The notes: a model not told the origin generated them from the sequence alone. DNA of 50,388 nt from Roseateles sp. (GCA_015657635.1 JACDQM010000017.1:1-50388); one strand, 5' to 3'. Numbered from the stretch's first letter, positions 18,027-27,985 are shown. Made by a program: numbers and translations.

Positions 18027-18803
18027 ATGAAGCTCCTCAAGTCCGACCAACTCACGACATGTCTACGAGCCGCCCTGCTGTTCACGGGTCTTGCTACAGG
18101 CGTTGCCACGCAAGCATCAACCGTCACTTACACCTTGCCCGATCTTCTGACTTCGGCAAGCTATGCCCAGGCCAACACAGGCCAGACCTTCAGCGGCACC
18201 GGCTTCGTCGGCATGTATTCCGATTGGTGGACGCCGCCCACCGGGGAGTTCGGACATCTGTTGGGGCTGGAAGGAAACTTCAGTCGCACGGTAATGCAAG
18301 TCGATATCAGTGCGCTGAAAGGAAGCCATATCCGCAGTGCAACTCTCGGCTTTGACCTTCTGAAGCAGCAGATTCCTATCAGCAGTCTCAGCACGATCAC
18401 TGTTACCGGCTTCGCTACAGGCGGCGCGCTGGGCTACACGTTCGACGCGCCTGCACCGGTTTTTGGCCAGACAAGCAGCCGCCAAGTCCCCCTTCGTCAG
18501 TCGTTCAACGTCACCACGCTACTGCAGTCGGCGCTTGACGCCGACGAGCAATGGCTCGGCCTGCACCTCGAGAACTCGCAGATGAGCGCCTGGACATGGA
18601 CCTTCTCCGGTATTGGCCACAACGCCGACTCCGCACAGGTTCGGCTAATGGTGGACTATGTGCATCCGGTGCCTGAACCCGCCTCCCTGGCCCTGGTGCT
18701 GCTGGCCAGCCTGGGCGTCTGGGCGGGGCGCCGCTCAGCGCAGGGCGGGCGGGACGAGACGGCAGCAGGCACGGCCACAGGGGCCGTATCGCGAGTTCAC
18801 TGA
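18027..18803 (+). CDS. PEP-CTERM sorting-domain protein
   Basis: A 258-residue exported protein: signal peptide at about 1-30 (ending in ATQAS), a beta-rich body with no recognised enzymatic motif, and near the C-terminus VPEPASLALVLLASLGVWAGRR. This is a PEP-CTERM motif (VPEP, transmembrane helix, Arg-rich end). PEP-CTERM proteins are processed by an exosortase and usually linked to exopolysaccharide or the outer surface. Unusually, about 22 residues (SAQGGRDETAAGTATGAVSRVH) follow the Arg pair; in most members the chain ends within a few residues. The start at ATG 18027 is preferred over an upstream in-frame start because it opens the signal peptide. GC content is visibly lower than in its neighbours. 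Confidence 0.85.
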   Translation: MKLLKSDQLTTCLRAALLFTGLATGVATQASTVTYTLPDLLTSASYAQANTGQTFSGTGFVGMYSDWWTPPTGEFGHLLGLEGNFSRTVMQVDISALKGSHIRSATLGFDLLKQQIPISSLSTITVTGFATGGALGYTFDAPAPVFGQTSSRQVPLRQSFNVTTLLQSALDADEQWLGLHLENSQMSAWTWTFSGIGHNADSAQVRLMVDYVHPVPEPASLALVLLASLGVWAGRRSAQGGRDETAAGTATGAVSRVH

Positions 18804-18961
18804 CCAGCCGCACGGCAGCGGCAGTCAGGGCGCCCAGCGTCAATGCAAGGCCGAAGAAACCAGTTCTCCCGGGCGTCCCCAAAGTCGGGTGAACTTCAGC
18901 GCCGACTTCCGTTCGAGAAGGCAGGTTCGGCCCAACACCATCACCAACCAGTGAGCAGATC

Positions 18962-20794
18962 ATGCCGTCTCCGAAAACCTTGCTGGCCGCAACAGCGATT
19001 GCGGCCCTCACCCTGCTAGCCGGCTGCGGCACCCCAGAAGTCCGCACCAGCAGCGGTGCGCCCCTCAAGCAACCCTTGGTGATCCCGGGCAATGATCGCG
19101 AGCTGAGCACGCTTTGCGAGTTCGAAGCCCTGGGCTGGGTCGGACGTGACGCGCAGAACCAGGCGCGTTACTCGTGCCGGCAACACGTTGGCCGTGTCGT
19201 CCGGGAGCGCCGGCAGGAGTGCGAACGCGCGTTGCGGGGCAAGAGCCGCGCGGACATCGAGCAGTGCGTCCGCGCCAACACGGACTTCAACCAGTCCATG
19301 GCTCAAGCCCATCAGTACCGTGAATTCGGGCAGATCAAGACGGATGAAGACCGCCGTCAGTTCATCACCCGCCACGCCCAACAAGACCCGCTGAAGCTGG
19401 TGCCTGAAGTCCAGCTCCAACTGTCGCGCAGCTGCGGCACCGGCGTCGCGCTGGACAGCTCGGCACAAGCCGCAACCGCATGGATGGACAGCTTCGGCCT
19501 GCTGGGCGCCGAGCACTGCGCGCCGCAGCGCCAGATGGCACAGCGCGTGCTCCGGCGCCAGGCCCTGCGCGACGCTGCAGGCGACTACGACAAACTGACG
19601 CGGCTGCCGACCGAGCATGCCGGCCCCGACCCGGATGGCTACCTGGACCAGGCCCGCAGCCAGGCCGCGGCCCTGTGGGCCGAACAGGAGCGTCGCGCCC
19701 TGGCTGCGGTGAGCAGCTGGCCCGAGGCCGAGCGCTTCCTCGCCCGCTTCGAGCCCGATCCCCGCAGCCAGCTGCTGGCCCAGGGTCGCGCGCGCCGCGA
19801 TGCGCTGCGCCAGGCTGAGCTGCAGCGCCTGCGTGAGATGCCGCTGCTGGGTCTTCGCCAGCGGCTGGCGCAAGGCAAGGCGAGCGAGCCGGCGGCCTGG
19901 ACCAAAGCCGCGCAAGAGATCCTTTCGGAACGGGCGCCACGCGAGGAGCTGGCCTTGCTGAGCACCATGCAGGCCGACGGCTTGCGGCGCTTTCTGAGCG
20001 AGCACAGCGTCAACGCTGAACAGCCTGAGAAGCAAGCGTCCGAACAGGGCATGGCCAGGGCGCTGGAGTTGCTGCGCCAGCAGCTGCGCGAGCAGATCGC
20101 CAAGGGCAGCGATGCACAGCGCGAGGCCGTTCTTGCGGATCAGCATGCGACCCCTGAACTGCGCCAGCTGGCCACCGGGCGCTTGCGACAGGACTACCTG
20201 CAGCGGCGCGAGTTCGCCCCCGTGCACCGCCTGTATCGGCTGACGCAGGACGTTTCGCTGCTGCAGGCCGGCCAGGGCTACGCCCGCTCAGCCGAAGACC
20301 GACTGCTGCTGGAGCAGGCAGCGGTTGACGTGCTGCAGTCCCCCGGGCGGCTGTTCGATGTCAGTGGTGAATTTGATCGAGTGTCCCCGAACAGCGATGT
20401 GCAGCGCAACGCCGGCTTCTTCGCCAACTTCACCGCCAGCGTGAACCAGCGCTTGAAGGGCACGCTGCGCATCAAGCCTCAGGCCCAAAGTCCCCTGCGC
20501 CTGCGGCAAGGCCACTACCAAGCCACCGTGAAGATCAGCTGGCGCGTCGATCGCAAGCGCAGCCTGCGCTCCTCGATGCTGGGCAGCAGCGACCAGGACT
20601 CGCCCGCCAGCGGCAGCCAGCAATTCAAGGTGACGCTGTCGCCGCCGCATTACCAGACCAGTGTGCCCTTCGATCTGGGTGTGCAGTCGCTCGGCTACTT
20701 CCAGAGCGGGTCAATGGGGGGCTACACCGCGATTCAGCTGACCGGCGAGCCGGTGGCCACGCTGGAGCTGATTTCACTCAAACCCATGAACTGA
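18962..20794 (+). CDS. Large helical lipoprotein of unknown function
   Basis: A 610-residue protein with a lipoprotein signal (MPSPKTLLAATAIAALTLLAGC). The body up to about residue 450 is rich in charged and Ala/Leu/Gln helices, several with coiled-coil-like spacing (RELQ/RQQLREQ patterns). The last 150 residues are beta-rich (ATVKISWRVDRKRS, SQQFKVTLSPPHYQTSVPFDLGVQSLG). Cysteines cluster in the first 130 residues. I recognise no family. It appears to be the first gene of an operon with the Ser-rich exported protein at 20870 and the membrane protein at 21535; all three encode envelope proteins. Confidence 0.8.
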   Translation: MPSPKTLLAATAIAALTLLAGCGTPEVRTSSGAPLKQPLVIPGNDRELSTLCEFEALGWVGRDAQNQARYSCRQHVGRVVRERRQECERALRGKSRADIEQCVRANTDFNQSMAQAHQYREFGQIKTDEDRRQFITRHAQQDPLKLVPEVQLQLSRSCGTGVALDSSAQAATAWMDSFGLLGAEHCAPQRQMAQRVLRRQALRDAAGDYDKLTRLPTEHAGPDPDGYLDQARSQAAALWAEQERRALAAVSSWPEAERFLARFEPDPRSQLLAQGRARRDALRQAELQRLREMPLLGLRQRLAQGKASEPAAWTKAAQEILSERAPREELALLSTMQADGLRRFLSEHSVNAEQPEKQASEQGMARALELLRQQLREQIAKGSDAQREAVLADQHATPELRQLATGRLRQDYLQRREFAPVHRLYRLTQDVSLLQAGQGYARSAEDRLLLEQAAVDVLQSPGRLFDVSGEFDRVSPNSDVQRNAGFFANFTASVNQRLKGTLRIKPQAQSPLRLRQGHYQATVKISWRVDRKRSLRSSMLGSSDQDSPASGSQQFKVTLSPPHYQTSVPFDLGVQSLGYFQSGSMGGYTAIQLTGEPVATLELISLKPMN

Positions 20795-20869
20795 AGCCGG
20801 CTCGGCGCGCACACGCCGCAGGCAAGCCCCACACCGAAGCCCATCAATCACCGCGTGAAAGCTCCCGCC

Positions 20870-21533
20870 ATGACGCCATCACAGAACCGCCAAATGCTCC
20901 ACAGCCGGCTTGCCGGCCTGGCAGCCTTGCTGCTCATGACTTGCAGCGCCGCGCTGGCGCAAACCCCGGCCGACAAGCCTTTGAACTTCGACGACCTGGC
21001 CCGCACCGGTCTGAACCCGACGTCCAGCTTCCGCGCCCAAGGCGTGGCCCATCAGGTCAATGAGCTTGTCAACGGACTCGGCAACTCCCACAACGCCGAG
21101 CGAGATGCGCGCCGCAGCAGCTCATCGAGCTCGTCCTCATCGACTTCGTCCTCCCCCAGCAAGAGCGACGGTGCCGCGTGGAAGATCCTGAAGCAGTATG
21201 AAGGCGGTTTCGCAGAGTTCGGCATGGGTACGCGGCACACCATCGTGGTGATCCGATGCCGCAGCGGCGCCGAGCACAAGCTCTACCGCGATGGCAAGGG
21301 CAAGTGGGGCAGCGTCGGGCTGGGAGGCAACAACTCAGCGCCGTCGTTCGAAGTGGCCGCTGGCCAGAAGTGCAACTGACCCAGCACCTTCAATTGACGA
21401 GAACGCCTACTCGATCTGTCGCGGCCGTGGCTTCGCCAAGTCGTCCAGCTCGAAGTTCAATCCGTCGCAGCTCAGGCCAGGCGAAGGCCTGTCGCTGAAG
21501 CACGGCTTTGGCCCTTGCCCTAACGAAAGATGA
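20870..21533 (+). pseudogene. Exported Ser-rich protein gene with a frame break near its end
   Basis: The ATG at 20870 opens a signal peptide (LAGLAALLLMTCSAALAQ), followed by a serine-rich linker of about 20 residues (RRSSSSSSSSSTSSSPSK) and a small domain (HTIVVIRCRSGAEHKLYRDGKGKW). The frame stops at 21377-21379. The +1 frame then continues as plausible protein (SIDENAYSICRGRGFAK, SSSSKFNPSQLRPGEGL, HGFGPCP) to a stop at 21531-21533, one nucleotide before the next gene's ATG. This tight junction and the coding look suggest that one product of about 220 residues was intended, with an indel near 21370. If no indel exists, the product is the 169-residue form ending at 21379. Family unknown. 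Confidence 0.55.
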
Positions 21534-21534
21534 C

Positions 21535-22696
21535 ATGAAGCTGTTCTTCAAGCGCGCCGGGTTCCTGATGCTGATGCTGGTGCTGGGTGTGTTCAGCCTG
21601 GTCGCCCACGAAGCCGGCTACCCTTTCGCCTGGCGTTTCAGCTCGGACAAAGCCTACTGGCTGCCGCTGGCCTATGCGCTTGATGTCCTGTGCGTCCTTG
21701 CGGTGCTCGGCCTGCTCTTCTGGGGTCTGCGCGGCTTTCTGTTCGGCCGTGGGAGGCCCTGGCTGGCCTGGTTTTCAATCGCCACCTGGGTCCTGGTCTG
21801 GGCAGCCTACAGCTGGCAAGCGGTAGGTGGCAGGACCGCGCACTGGAGCCTCGGCCTGTTTGTCAGCGCGCCGACGCTGAACCAGAAAGTGGCTGACCTG
21901 CGACAGCAGCCCTGGTCGGCCGCCAGTATCAAGGCGCTTCCGGAGCCGCTGCGCGAGCAGGTCTGCGCCAAAGCCGTTCTGGCAGAGGAATCCCGCATCG
22001 TCGCTCGCGCGAAGGCTTGCCGATCGAACTGGACTTCCCGGCGGACATGGCGGAGAAGGGCCTGTTTGCGGCCGATGCCTGCCCGGCAAAGTTGGTGCAG
22101 CAGTACAGCAAGCTCACGAGCTCGACACGCAAATCAAAGCGACGATCAACCCTGCCCTGCCAACGCTCTTGAATGGGGCGTCACAGGTGACGCTCTTGGG
22201 CCATCCTGACGCCATCCTCGGCATGTCCGAGCTGTATCGGAAACACGCGAACGATCAGGTCGCGAAAGCAATTGCCCTCAAGGAGTTTCAGTTGCGCCTG
22301 CATACCAACGGCCAGGCGAAGGATCACGAATGGGACGAGCTGCCCGGCCACGACAACGACACGGTCAGGGCTCAGTCACTCAACCCACGCATCTGGCGCC
22401 ACAGCGAAGACCCTGGCAGCGATGCATGGAAGTTCTGGACCCGCTCGGATCACACGGATGGCGAGACCCACCTCGACCTACGGATTGCTGACTGCAAGAA
22501 CGGCACGGTTGAACTGGCGCTCTACATCAAACGAAGCGTCGACGGGACGACCCAGCTCTTGCCTGGCGGACTCAGTGAAGCCGTGAAGGTCAAGCCGGGC
22601 ACCTGGGGCGCCAGTTGGCTGCGCAAGGTCTGCACGGGCAAGGACAAAGCAGTGCGGCTGACCGACGAACAAGCCCGCCAGAAGTTCGGCGGCTGA
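21535..22696 (+). pseudogene. Multi-span membrane protein gene with two frame breaks
   Basis: From ATG 21535 the frame encodes three predicted membrane helices in the first 95 residues (FLMLMLVLGVFSLVAHEA, LAYALDVLCVLAVLGLLFW, WFSIATWVLVWAAYSWQ) and a soluble part. Near 22005-22012 coding potential moves to another frame (REGLPIELDFPADMAEKGLF and on to KLVQQYSKLT). Near 22110 it moves again to the frame (ELDTQIKATINPALPTLLNG) that runs to 22696. Each step fits one missing base. The intact product would be about 387 residues, with the soluble part probably periplasmic or cytoplasmic depending on topology. No family recognised. Last gene of the operon that starts at 18962. Confidence 0.55.
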
Positions 22697-22796
22697 CGCG
22701 GCCCCCAGGCCCGAGCACGCCGGGCTGTCAATGGCCTGGCCCGCAAGATCCCGGAATTGAAGCGACGTCTTCCGCACCAGCCCCGCGTTGTGAAGC

Positions 22797-23609
22797 TCAG
22801 CCGCCGCTGCGCAACAGTTGATAGTCCCGCAGCGCGCGCTTGAGCGCGTCCTGCCGCGCACCCGGCTGCAGCTGGCCGGCGATCTGCTCGAAGCGGGCCA
22901 CATTGCCGGCGTTCAGAAAGGGGCCGATGTTCTCGGCCACCGATTGCGCGGCCTGCCAGCCGCCGGTGTGCACAAGCTGCAGGAACATCTCGTCATAGCC
23001 AGCGGTCAGGCCGAGCTGCTGCCATTGCTGCAACACCGGATAGGCCTGGCGCAGCAGCACGGCGTCGAAGCTTTCGCGCAAGGCCGCGACCGTGGCGGCC
23101 ACGGTTTCGGCCGCGGGCGGCAGTCGGGCGACCAGCGCCAGCGCCGCGGCCTGCACATGGCCGTCGGGAAAACCGATCAGCTCGCGCGCCCAGTCTGCCT
23201 GCTCGGCAGTGCTGCCGGTCTCGCCCAGGCGCTTGAGCTGCTCGACGATGGCGCGTGAATCGGCGAAATGTTCGTCCAGGCCCTCCGGGCCGGCCAGCTG
23301 GCAGTTGCCTTTGAAATAGCAGGTCTTCAGACCACGCAGGGCCTGCGCGGGATGTGGCTGAGCCAGCGCCTGCCGGCCGGCTGACAGGAAGCCGCTGGCG
23401 CCAGGTTCGCTGGCCGCTGCCGCCAGCGCGCTCGCCGGCCCGGAGGCGGCTGCAAGCCCGGCGGCCGACGCTGGCAGCGCCGCCACAGCCGGCGTGGCCG
23501 CATCGGCCGCAGGCGCATCGCGCACCCACCACAGCCAAGCCAGCGCGCCGGCCGCCAGCAACAGCAGCGCAGCGGCACGCCAGTTCGCGGGCCGATTTCG
23601 ATCAGCCAC
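22797..23609 (-). CDS. Single-pass membrane protein with helical soluble domain
   Basis: A 270-residue protein beginning with GTG at 23609 (no in-frame ATG). A short basic start (ADRNRPANWRA) is followed by a transmembrane segment (AALLLLAAGALAWLWWV), an Ala/Pro-rich linker of about 50 residues, and a helical domain from about residue 90 with the motif LKTCYFKGNCQ containing two cysteines. The C-terminal part consists of repeated helical pairs and may be a HEAT- or TPR-like scaffold. Not recognised. It begins 17 nt after the lysozyme-like gene and is probably in the same transcript, so an envelope or cell-wall role is likely. It is convergent with the operon ending at 22696. Confidence 0.7.
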   Translation of the reverse strand: MADRNRPANWRAAALLLLAAGALAWLWWVRDAPAADAATPAVAALPASAAGLAAASGPASALAAAASEPGASGFLSAGRQALAQPHPAQALRGLKTCYFKGNCQLAGPEGLDEHFADSRAIVEQLKRLGETGSTAEQADWARELIGFPDGHVQAAALALVARLPPAAETVAATVAALRESFDAVLLRQAYPVLQQWQQLGLTAGYDEMFLQLVHTGGWQAAQSVAENIGPFLNAGNVARFEQIAGQLQPGARQDALKRALRDYQLLRSGG

Positions 23610-23626
23610 TGACGACTCCGCTCATC

Positions 23627-25695
23627 TCAAGGCTGCTGCGCCAGGAACACCGAGGCCGGCCAGCGGTTGCTACGGCAGAAGCCCGCATTGCCCTGGCTGG
23701 CCAAGCAGGCGCTGACCATCGCCGAGCTGAAGGGCCCGTAGACATCGGTCTGCAGCACGCCATCGCGGCTGACGTTCTCGACGCAGTGGAAGCGATGCGC
23801 GGCTGATCGCGCCGCGCCGCGTGGGCAATCGCCGTTGCCCACGGCCTGCGCAGCGACGGTCTTGCTCCAGATCGGCAGCGTCAGTGTCACGCCGTCCACC
23901 ACGGTGGCTCGGTTGGCGGTGCACACGGCACCGGCGCCGCTGTCCAGGCAGGCCTGCACGGCAGCGGCGGTGAAGGGGCCGTAGACCGAGCTGGCGCTCA
24001 TGCACTGGCGGCTGTGGATGTCGTAGCGGGTGCCGTTCGGGCAATGCGCGTGTTTCTGCGCGGAGGGGGCCGCAGCCGGCAGCACCCAGTTGGCGAGCGT
24101 GGAGCTCGGGTAGAGAGTGCCGCCGAAGATCCAGCCCTCTCGCGTCACGCCGTCGCTGTGCGTGTACTCAACGCGGTAGTAGAGGTTGTTGGCAGACGCG
24201 GTGCCGAACAGCTCCTTGATCTGCACGACGCGGCCGGCAGGGATGGTCACCAGCAGCGCGCCGCCGGGCGTCGCACGCATATTGAGGTTGGGAACCACAC
24301 TGACCCAGTCGCCCGGATAGGGCAGCGCGCCCGCGCCCTCCGGCGCTGCGGCCGTCGTCAGCGAAGCGTGGGTGGCGGCAGTGCCGGCATCGATCCAGCC
24401 GTCAGTCAGCACGCCGTTGAGCGACGCGCGGATGCGATAGAAGCGCTGCTTGGCAGCCACACCGCGGACGGCGAAGTCCAGCACCTGGTAAGTGCCGGCC
24501 GGGGCCTGGCCCAGCACCATGCCATCGATGGATGCGCGCAGCGCCAGCGGCGCCAATGTGCTGATTGCGCTGCCCAGCGACTGCAGGCCTGACACGAAGC
24601 TGCGGCAGAGCTGGTGGCGGTTGTGATCGACCCGCGTGCGGCCCGTCACCTGCACCGCGTAGATGGTGGCGATGACGCTCTCGTCGAAGGCGCTGCGGCC
24701 GCCCAGGCAGCTGGCATCACCGACGGTGTCCACGCACTCCAGCGTCTCGCCCACCAGCACGCAAGCCGAGCTGCCGAGCTTCATCAGGCGGTTCGGGCCG
24801 AGCGGCGCGCCCACCGGCTGCGGGCACTGCGCGCCGTTGTCCATCAGACAAGCCACATCGATGCTGGCCGGCTTGTTGAGGTCAGCCACATCGGTCAGCC
24901 AGCGCCGCAGGTCGTAGTTGTCGCGGTAACCGTTGTCCTTGGCTACGTTGGCATCCGCCGAGTTCTGCCAGCGGCAGACCCGGGTCGGCCGCCGTTGTAG
25001 GCCGACCAGGCCGAGCGCGCGCGGCTGCGCCAGTACTCGTCATCGCCAGATGTGGCGCCGCCCAGGCAGCTCGCCGGGGCCTTCTGCCAGGCGTCGTAAT
25101 AGATGTCGATCGCATAGCTGAAGTTCTGCATCATGTTCCAGCCCTTGCCTTCTTGCAGGGGCAGGAAGTGATAGCGGTCGTCGACCTGCATCATGCCGTG
25201 GCCGTGGCCGTTGTCGCCACGAATCATCTTCAGCAGGAAGGGCTGGCCGGTGGCGGTCTGCGCGTCGCGGTAGTGCGACCAGAAGCTCTCCTGGCGCAGC
25301 AACGCGAACACGCCGCGCTGGAAGGCCTGCAGCTCGCGCTCCTGCACGTCGGGCTTGCGCGCATTCAGGTAGCGCTGGCTGGCATCGCGGATGACCGGAT
25401 ACATCTCCTGCATATAGCGCTTGCGCTCGGCCACGCTGATCGGGTCGGAGCCATTGGCGGTGTTGTAGGCCGCATCGTTGAAGATGGTGCCGCCGTAATT
25501 GCCGCGCACAAAGCTGTCGGGGCCAAAGGTCGCAACGTCGCAGCCGGAGGGGATGCGGCCATGCACAAAGGTGCCTCCGACGCGGTTGGCGCATTCCCAG
25601 AAATCGGGCGTGGCGTTGTAGGCTGCATGGCTGCTGCATAGCCCGCCCAGGCCCAGGGCGAGCACGCCCAGCAGTCGGATCGCGAGTGTCTTCAT
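23627..25695 (-). pseudogene. Lysozyme-like protein with SH3-like domain, frameshifted
   Basis: From ATG 25695: signal peptide (LLGVLALGLGGLCSSHA) and a lysozyme-fold-like domain with a probable catalytic glutamate in LLRQESFWSHYR, followed by GHGHGMMQVDDRYHF. The frame reaches SAWSAYNGG near 24990 and then becomes nonsense. In the neighbouring frame the protein continues with TRVCRWQNSADANVAKDNGYRDNYDL to the stop at 23627, so one base seems missing at about 24980-24992. The rest holds an SH3-like segment (VVPNLNMRATPGG...GWIFGG) and two copies of a Cys-containing unit (VYGPFTAAAVQACLDSG and VYGPFSSAMVSACLASQG). The intact protein would have about 688 residues. It is probably a peptidoglycan-acting or surface enzyme; the substrate is not proven. 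Confidence 0.65.
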
Positions 25696-25740
25696 TGGAT
25701 CAATCTCCCCCTCGGTGTGCAACGGGTCCGGCCGCGGCGC

Positions 25741-26388
25741 TCAGGCCTGGCGGGAACGACGACTCAGGCCGATCAGGCCCAGCAGCGCGGCCAGCACAAG
25801 CGGCAGCGTGGCGGGCTCCGGCACGCTGGCCTCGACATCGCCGACCCGCACCGCCCAGGCGCGCGCCAGGGTGTCCTGCGCCAGCTCCTCCTGATCGCCG
25901 ATGCCCATGAAGAAGGCCAGCGACCAGCCAGCCTGCGATTCAGTGCCGGTCCAGAAGGCCGGGCCGATGGGGTCATCGACATCCAGCAAGCCGCTGAAGG
26001 GGCCGGTGTTGGACAGGCTCCAGGCCGCATTGCCCAGGCTGCCGTAGAACAGATGCCCCAGCTCGGCATTCAGGCCGCTGCCGTTGATGCCCACGTCGGT
26101 GCTGCCGTCTTCCGAGTAGTCGAGCTGCAGGGCCAGGCCATTGACCGGGCTCACACCCGGCAGGCGCCAGTCGTCGAAGCCGCCCTGCACCAGGCCCTCG
26201 GCCCAGGCCTTGGCATCGCCGTAGCTGCGCGCGCCGCCAGCGCTGGCATCGACCAGCCAGGTGAGATTGCTCTGCGTGTCATAGACCATGGTGCCGCCGC
26301 CACGCAACAGCAGGGCCGCCTGCGCGGCGGAGCTCAAGGACAGCATGCCCAGCAAGGCCATGCAGGCCAGGGATTTCTTCATGTTCAT
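25741..26388 (-). CDS. PEP-CTERM protein with DUF1566-like domain
   Basis: A 215-residue exported protein: signal peptide (MKKSLACMALLGMLSLSSAAQA), a body with the pattern of DUF1566/Lcl-type proteins (NLTWLVDASAGG, YGDAKAWAEGLVQGGFDDWRLP, FWTGTES, AWAVRVGD), and a C-terminal VPEPATLPLVLAALLGLIGLSRRSRQA that is a standard PEP-CTERM sorting signal ending soon after the Arg residues. The protein is likely exported and anchored or released by exosortase; no enzymatic role is known. ATG at 26388 chosen; a second in-frame ATG at 26382 is possible. It is divergent from the dehydrogenase gene. Confidence 0.9.
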   Translation of the reverse strand: MNMKKSLACMALLGMLSLSSAAQAALLLRGGGTMVYDTQSNLTWLVDASAGGARSYGDAKAWAEGLVQGGFDDWRLPGVSPVNGLALQLDYSEDGSTDVGINGSGLNAELGHLFYGSLGNAAWSLSNTGPFSGLLDVDDPIGPAFWTGTESQAGWSLAFFMGIGDQEELAQDTLARAWAVRVGDVEASVPEPATLPLVLAALLGLIGLSRRSRQA

Positions 26389-26647
26389 GATCCAGGATTT
26401 CCGAGTTTGAACACAGGCGCAGCGCGCAGCGCGGCGGGATTGGCGCATGTTCAAGGACAAGGCATCCGCGTCAGCATCGGGTTAGTCCGGCTGTGCGGTT
26501 CCAATTCAACAGCCGTGCATAACTGGCTGGAATAGCGTGTGCAGCCAGCGCCCCCGAATCGACAAAGAGCGCTCACCCTCTCGCCTGCAGGCATTTGGCA
26601 AGACTGCGATGATCCGGCCCCACCGTTCATCGCCCCCAGCCCCGACC

Positions 26648-27783
26648 ATGCGCCTGCACACCAAGCCCCTGACGCTCCTCTCCCTGCTGCTGGCCCTGCT
26701 GGGCGCCAGTGCCTTGGCACAGACTCCGGCCGCGCCGCGGCTGGAGACGGTGGTGGAGGGCCTGGAATCGCCCTGGGCGATGGCCTTTCTGCCTTCGGGC
26801 AAGTTCCTGATCAGCGAGCGACCGGGCCGCCTGCACATCGCCAGCCCCGGTGGCAAGCCCGGCCCGGCGCTGCTGGGCCTGCCCGCGGTGGATGCGGTGG
26901 GCCAGGGCGGCCTGCTCGATGTGCAGCTGGACCGCGACTTCGCGCGCAACCGCACGGTCTACTTCTGCTTCAACGAGCCGGATGCCGACAAGAAGCTCAA
27001 CGGCACCGCGCTGGCGCGCGCCCGCCTGAGCGACGATGAGACCCGCCTGGAAGCGCCGCAGGTGATCTTCCGCCAGAACCCCAAGATGGCCGGCGCCACC
27101 ACTACGGCTGCCGCATCGTCGAGGCGCCGGACGGCAAGCTCTTCCTGACCCTGGGCGAGCGCTATGCCGGCATGCAGCGCGCCCAGACCCTGGACAACCA
27201 CCTGGGCAAGGTGGTGCGCATCGGCAAGGACGGTAGCGTGCCAACCGACAACCCCTTCGTCGGCCGCCCGGGCGCGCTGCCCGAGATCTGGTCCTACGGC
27301 CACCGCAACCCGCAGGGCGCCACACTCGATGGCCAGGGCCAGCTGTGGCTGCACGAGCATGGGCCGCAAGGCGGCGATGAGCTCAACCGCGTCGTCAAGG
27401 GCCGCAACTATGGCTGGCCCGTCATCACCTATGGCGAGAACTACGGCGGCGGCAAGATCGGCGAAGGCCTGACGGCCAAGGAAGGCATGGAGCAGCCGGT
27501 GGCGCACTGGGTGCCATCGATTGCACCGTCAGGACTCGCCTGGCTGAACGGCGCGCGCTATGGCGCCGAGTGGCAGGGCAGCTTCTTCATCGGCGCGCTG
27601 AAGTTCCGCCACCTGGAGCGGGTCAAGGTGAGCGCCGGCGAGGCGCCGCAGGTGCTGGCCCGCGGCAAGGCGATCGACGATGTCGGCCGCCTGCGCGATG
27701 TGCGCGAAGGGCCGGACGGCCTGCTGTACCTGCTGACCGAAAACCCGGGCCGCGTGCTGCGGGTGGCGCCCACCGCCCCCTGA
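26648..27783 (+). pseudogene. PQQ-dependent aldose sugar dehydrogenase, frameshifted
   Basis: From ATG 26648: signal peptide (LLSLLLALLGASALAQ), then the beta-propeller of soluble aldose sugar dehydrogenases: LETVVEGLESPWAMAFLPSG, ISERPGRL, GGLLDVQLDRDF. Near 27090-27100 the frame changes: PKMAGATTTAA in frame, but GHHYGCRIVEAPDGKLFLTLGER continues in the next frame to the stop at 27783. One missing G in GGCGGCC would explain it. Later motifs are intact (WSYGHRNPQGATLDGQGQLWLHEHGPQGGDELN, GRNYGWP, YGENYGG). The enzyme is known to oxidise aldoses in the periplasm using PQQ and calcium. The intact length would be about 379 residues. Without the repair, only a short N-terminal product is made. 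Confidence 0.8.
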
Positions 27784-27800
27784 GCAAGCGGCCGGGCCTG

Positions 27801-27820
27801 GCAGCGGCCCGCGCCGCTGC
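27801..27820 (+). terminator. Hairpin after the dehydrogenase gene
   Basis: GCAGCGG-CCCGCG-CCGCTGC forms a 7-bp GC stem 18 nt after the stop at 27783. No T-run follows. Confidence 0.4.
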
Positions 27821-27872
27821 TGTCCAAACTGCAGACATTGCCTGTTCTGCAGACAAGGCTTGAGCGCTGAAC

Positions 27873-27887
27873 GTCTGGAATCCGGAC
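27873..27887. promoter_or_regulatory. Palindromic site, candidate activator-binding site
   Basis: GTCTGGAATCCGGAC is an imperfect palindrome. It matches GCCTGGAATCCAGAC at 33886-33900 in 13 of 15 positions. An outer inverted pair CTGTTCTG (27842-27849) and CAGAACAG (27887-27894) surrounds it, and CTGCAGACA occurs twice, 18 bp apart (27829 and 27847). It lies 107 bp upstream of the GG of a -24/-12 element, normal for an enhancer site of a sigma-54 activator. Confidence 0.5.
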
Positions 27888-27985
27888 AGAACAGCGACTT
27901 GCTCGGCACTCAAACACCGATGGAACCCCGCCGCCTGCCCTGCGCTGGCGCATTCCCTCATGGTTTGCACCAGGGCGGGGCTTTC

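Noticed and set aside
18740-18803. Frameshift at the end of the first PEP-CTERM gene
   Set aside because: The alternative frame has no early stop nearby that would give a standard end, so I report only the long tail.
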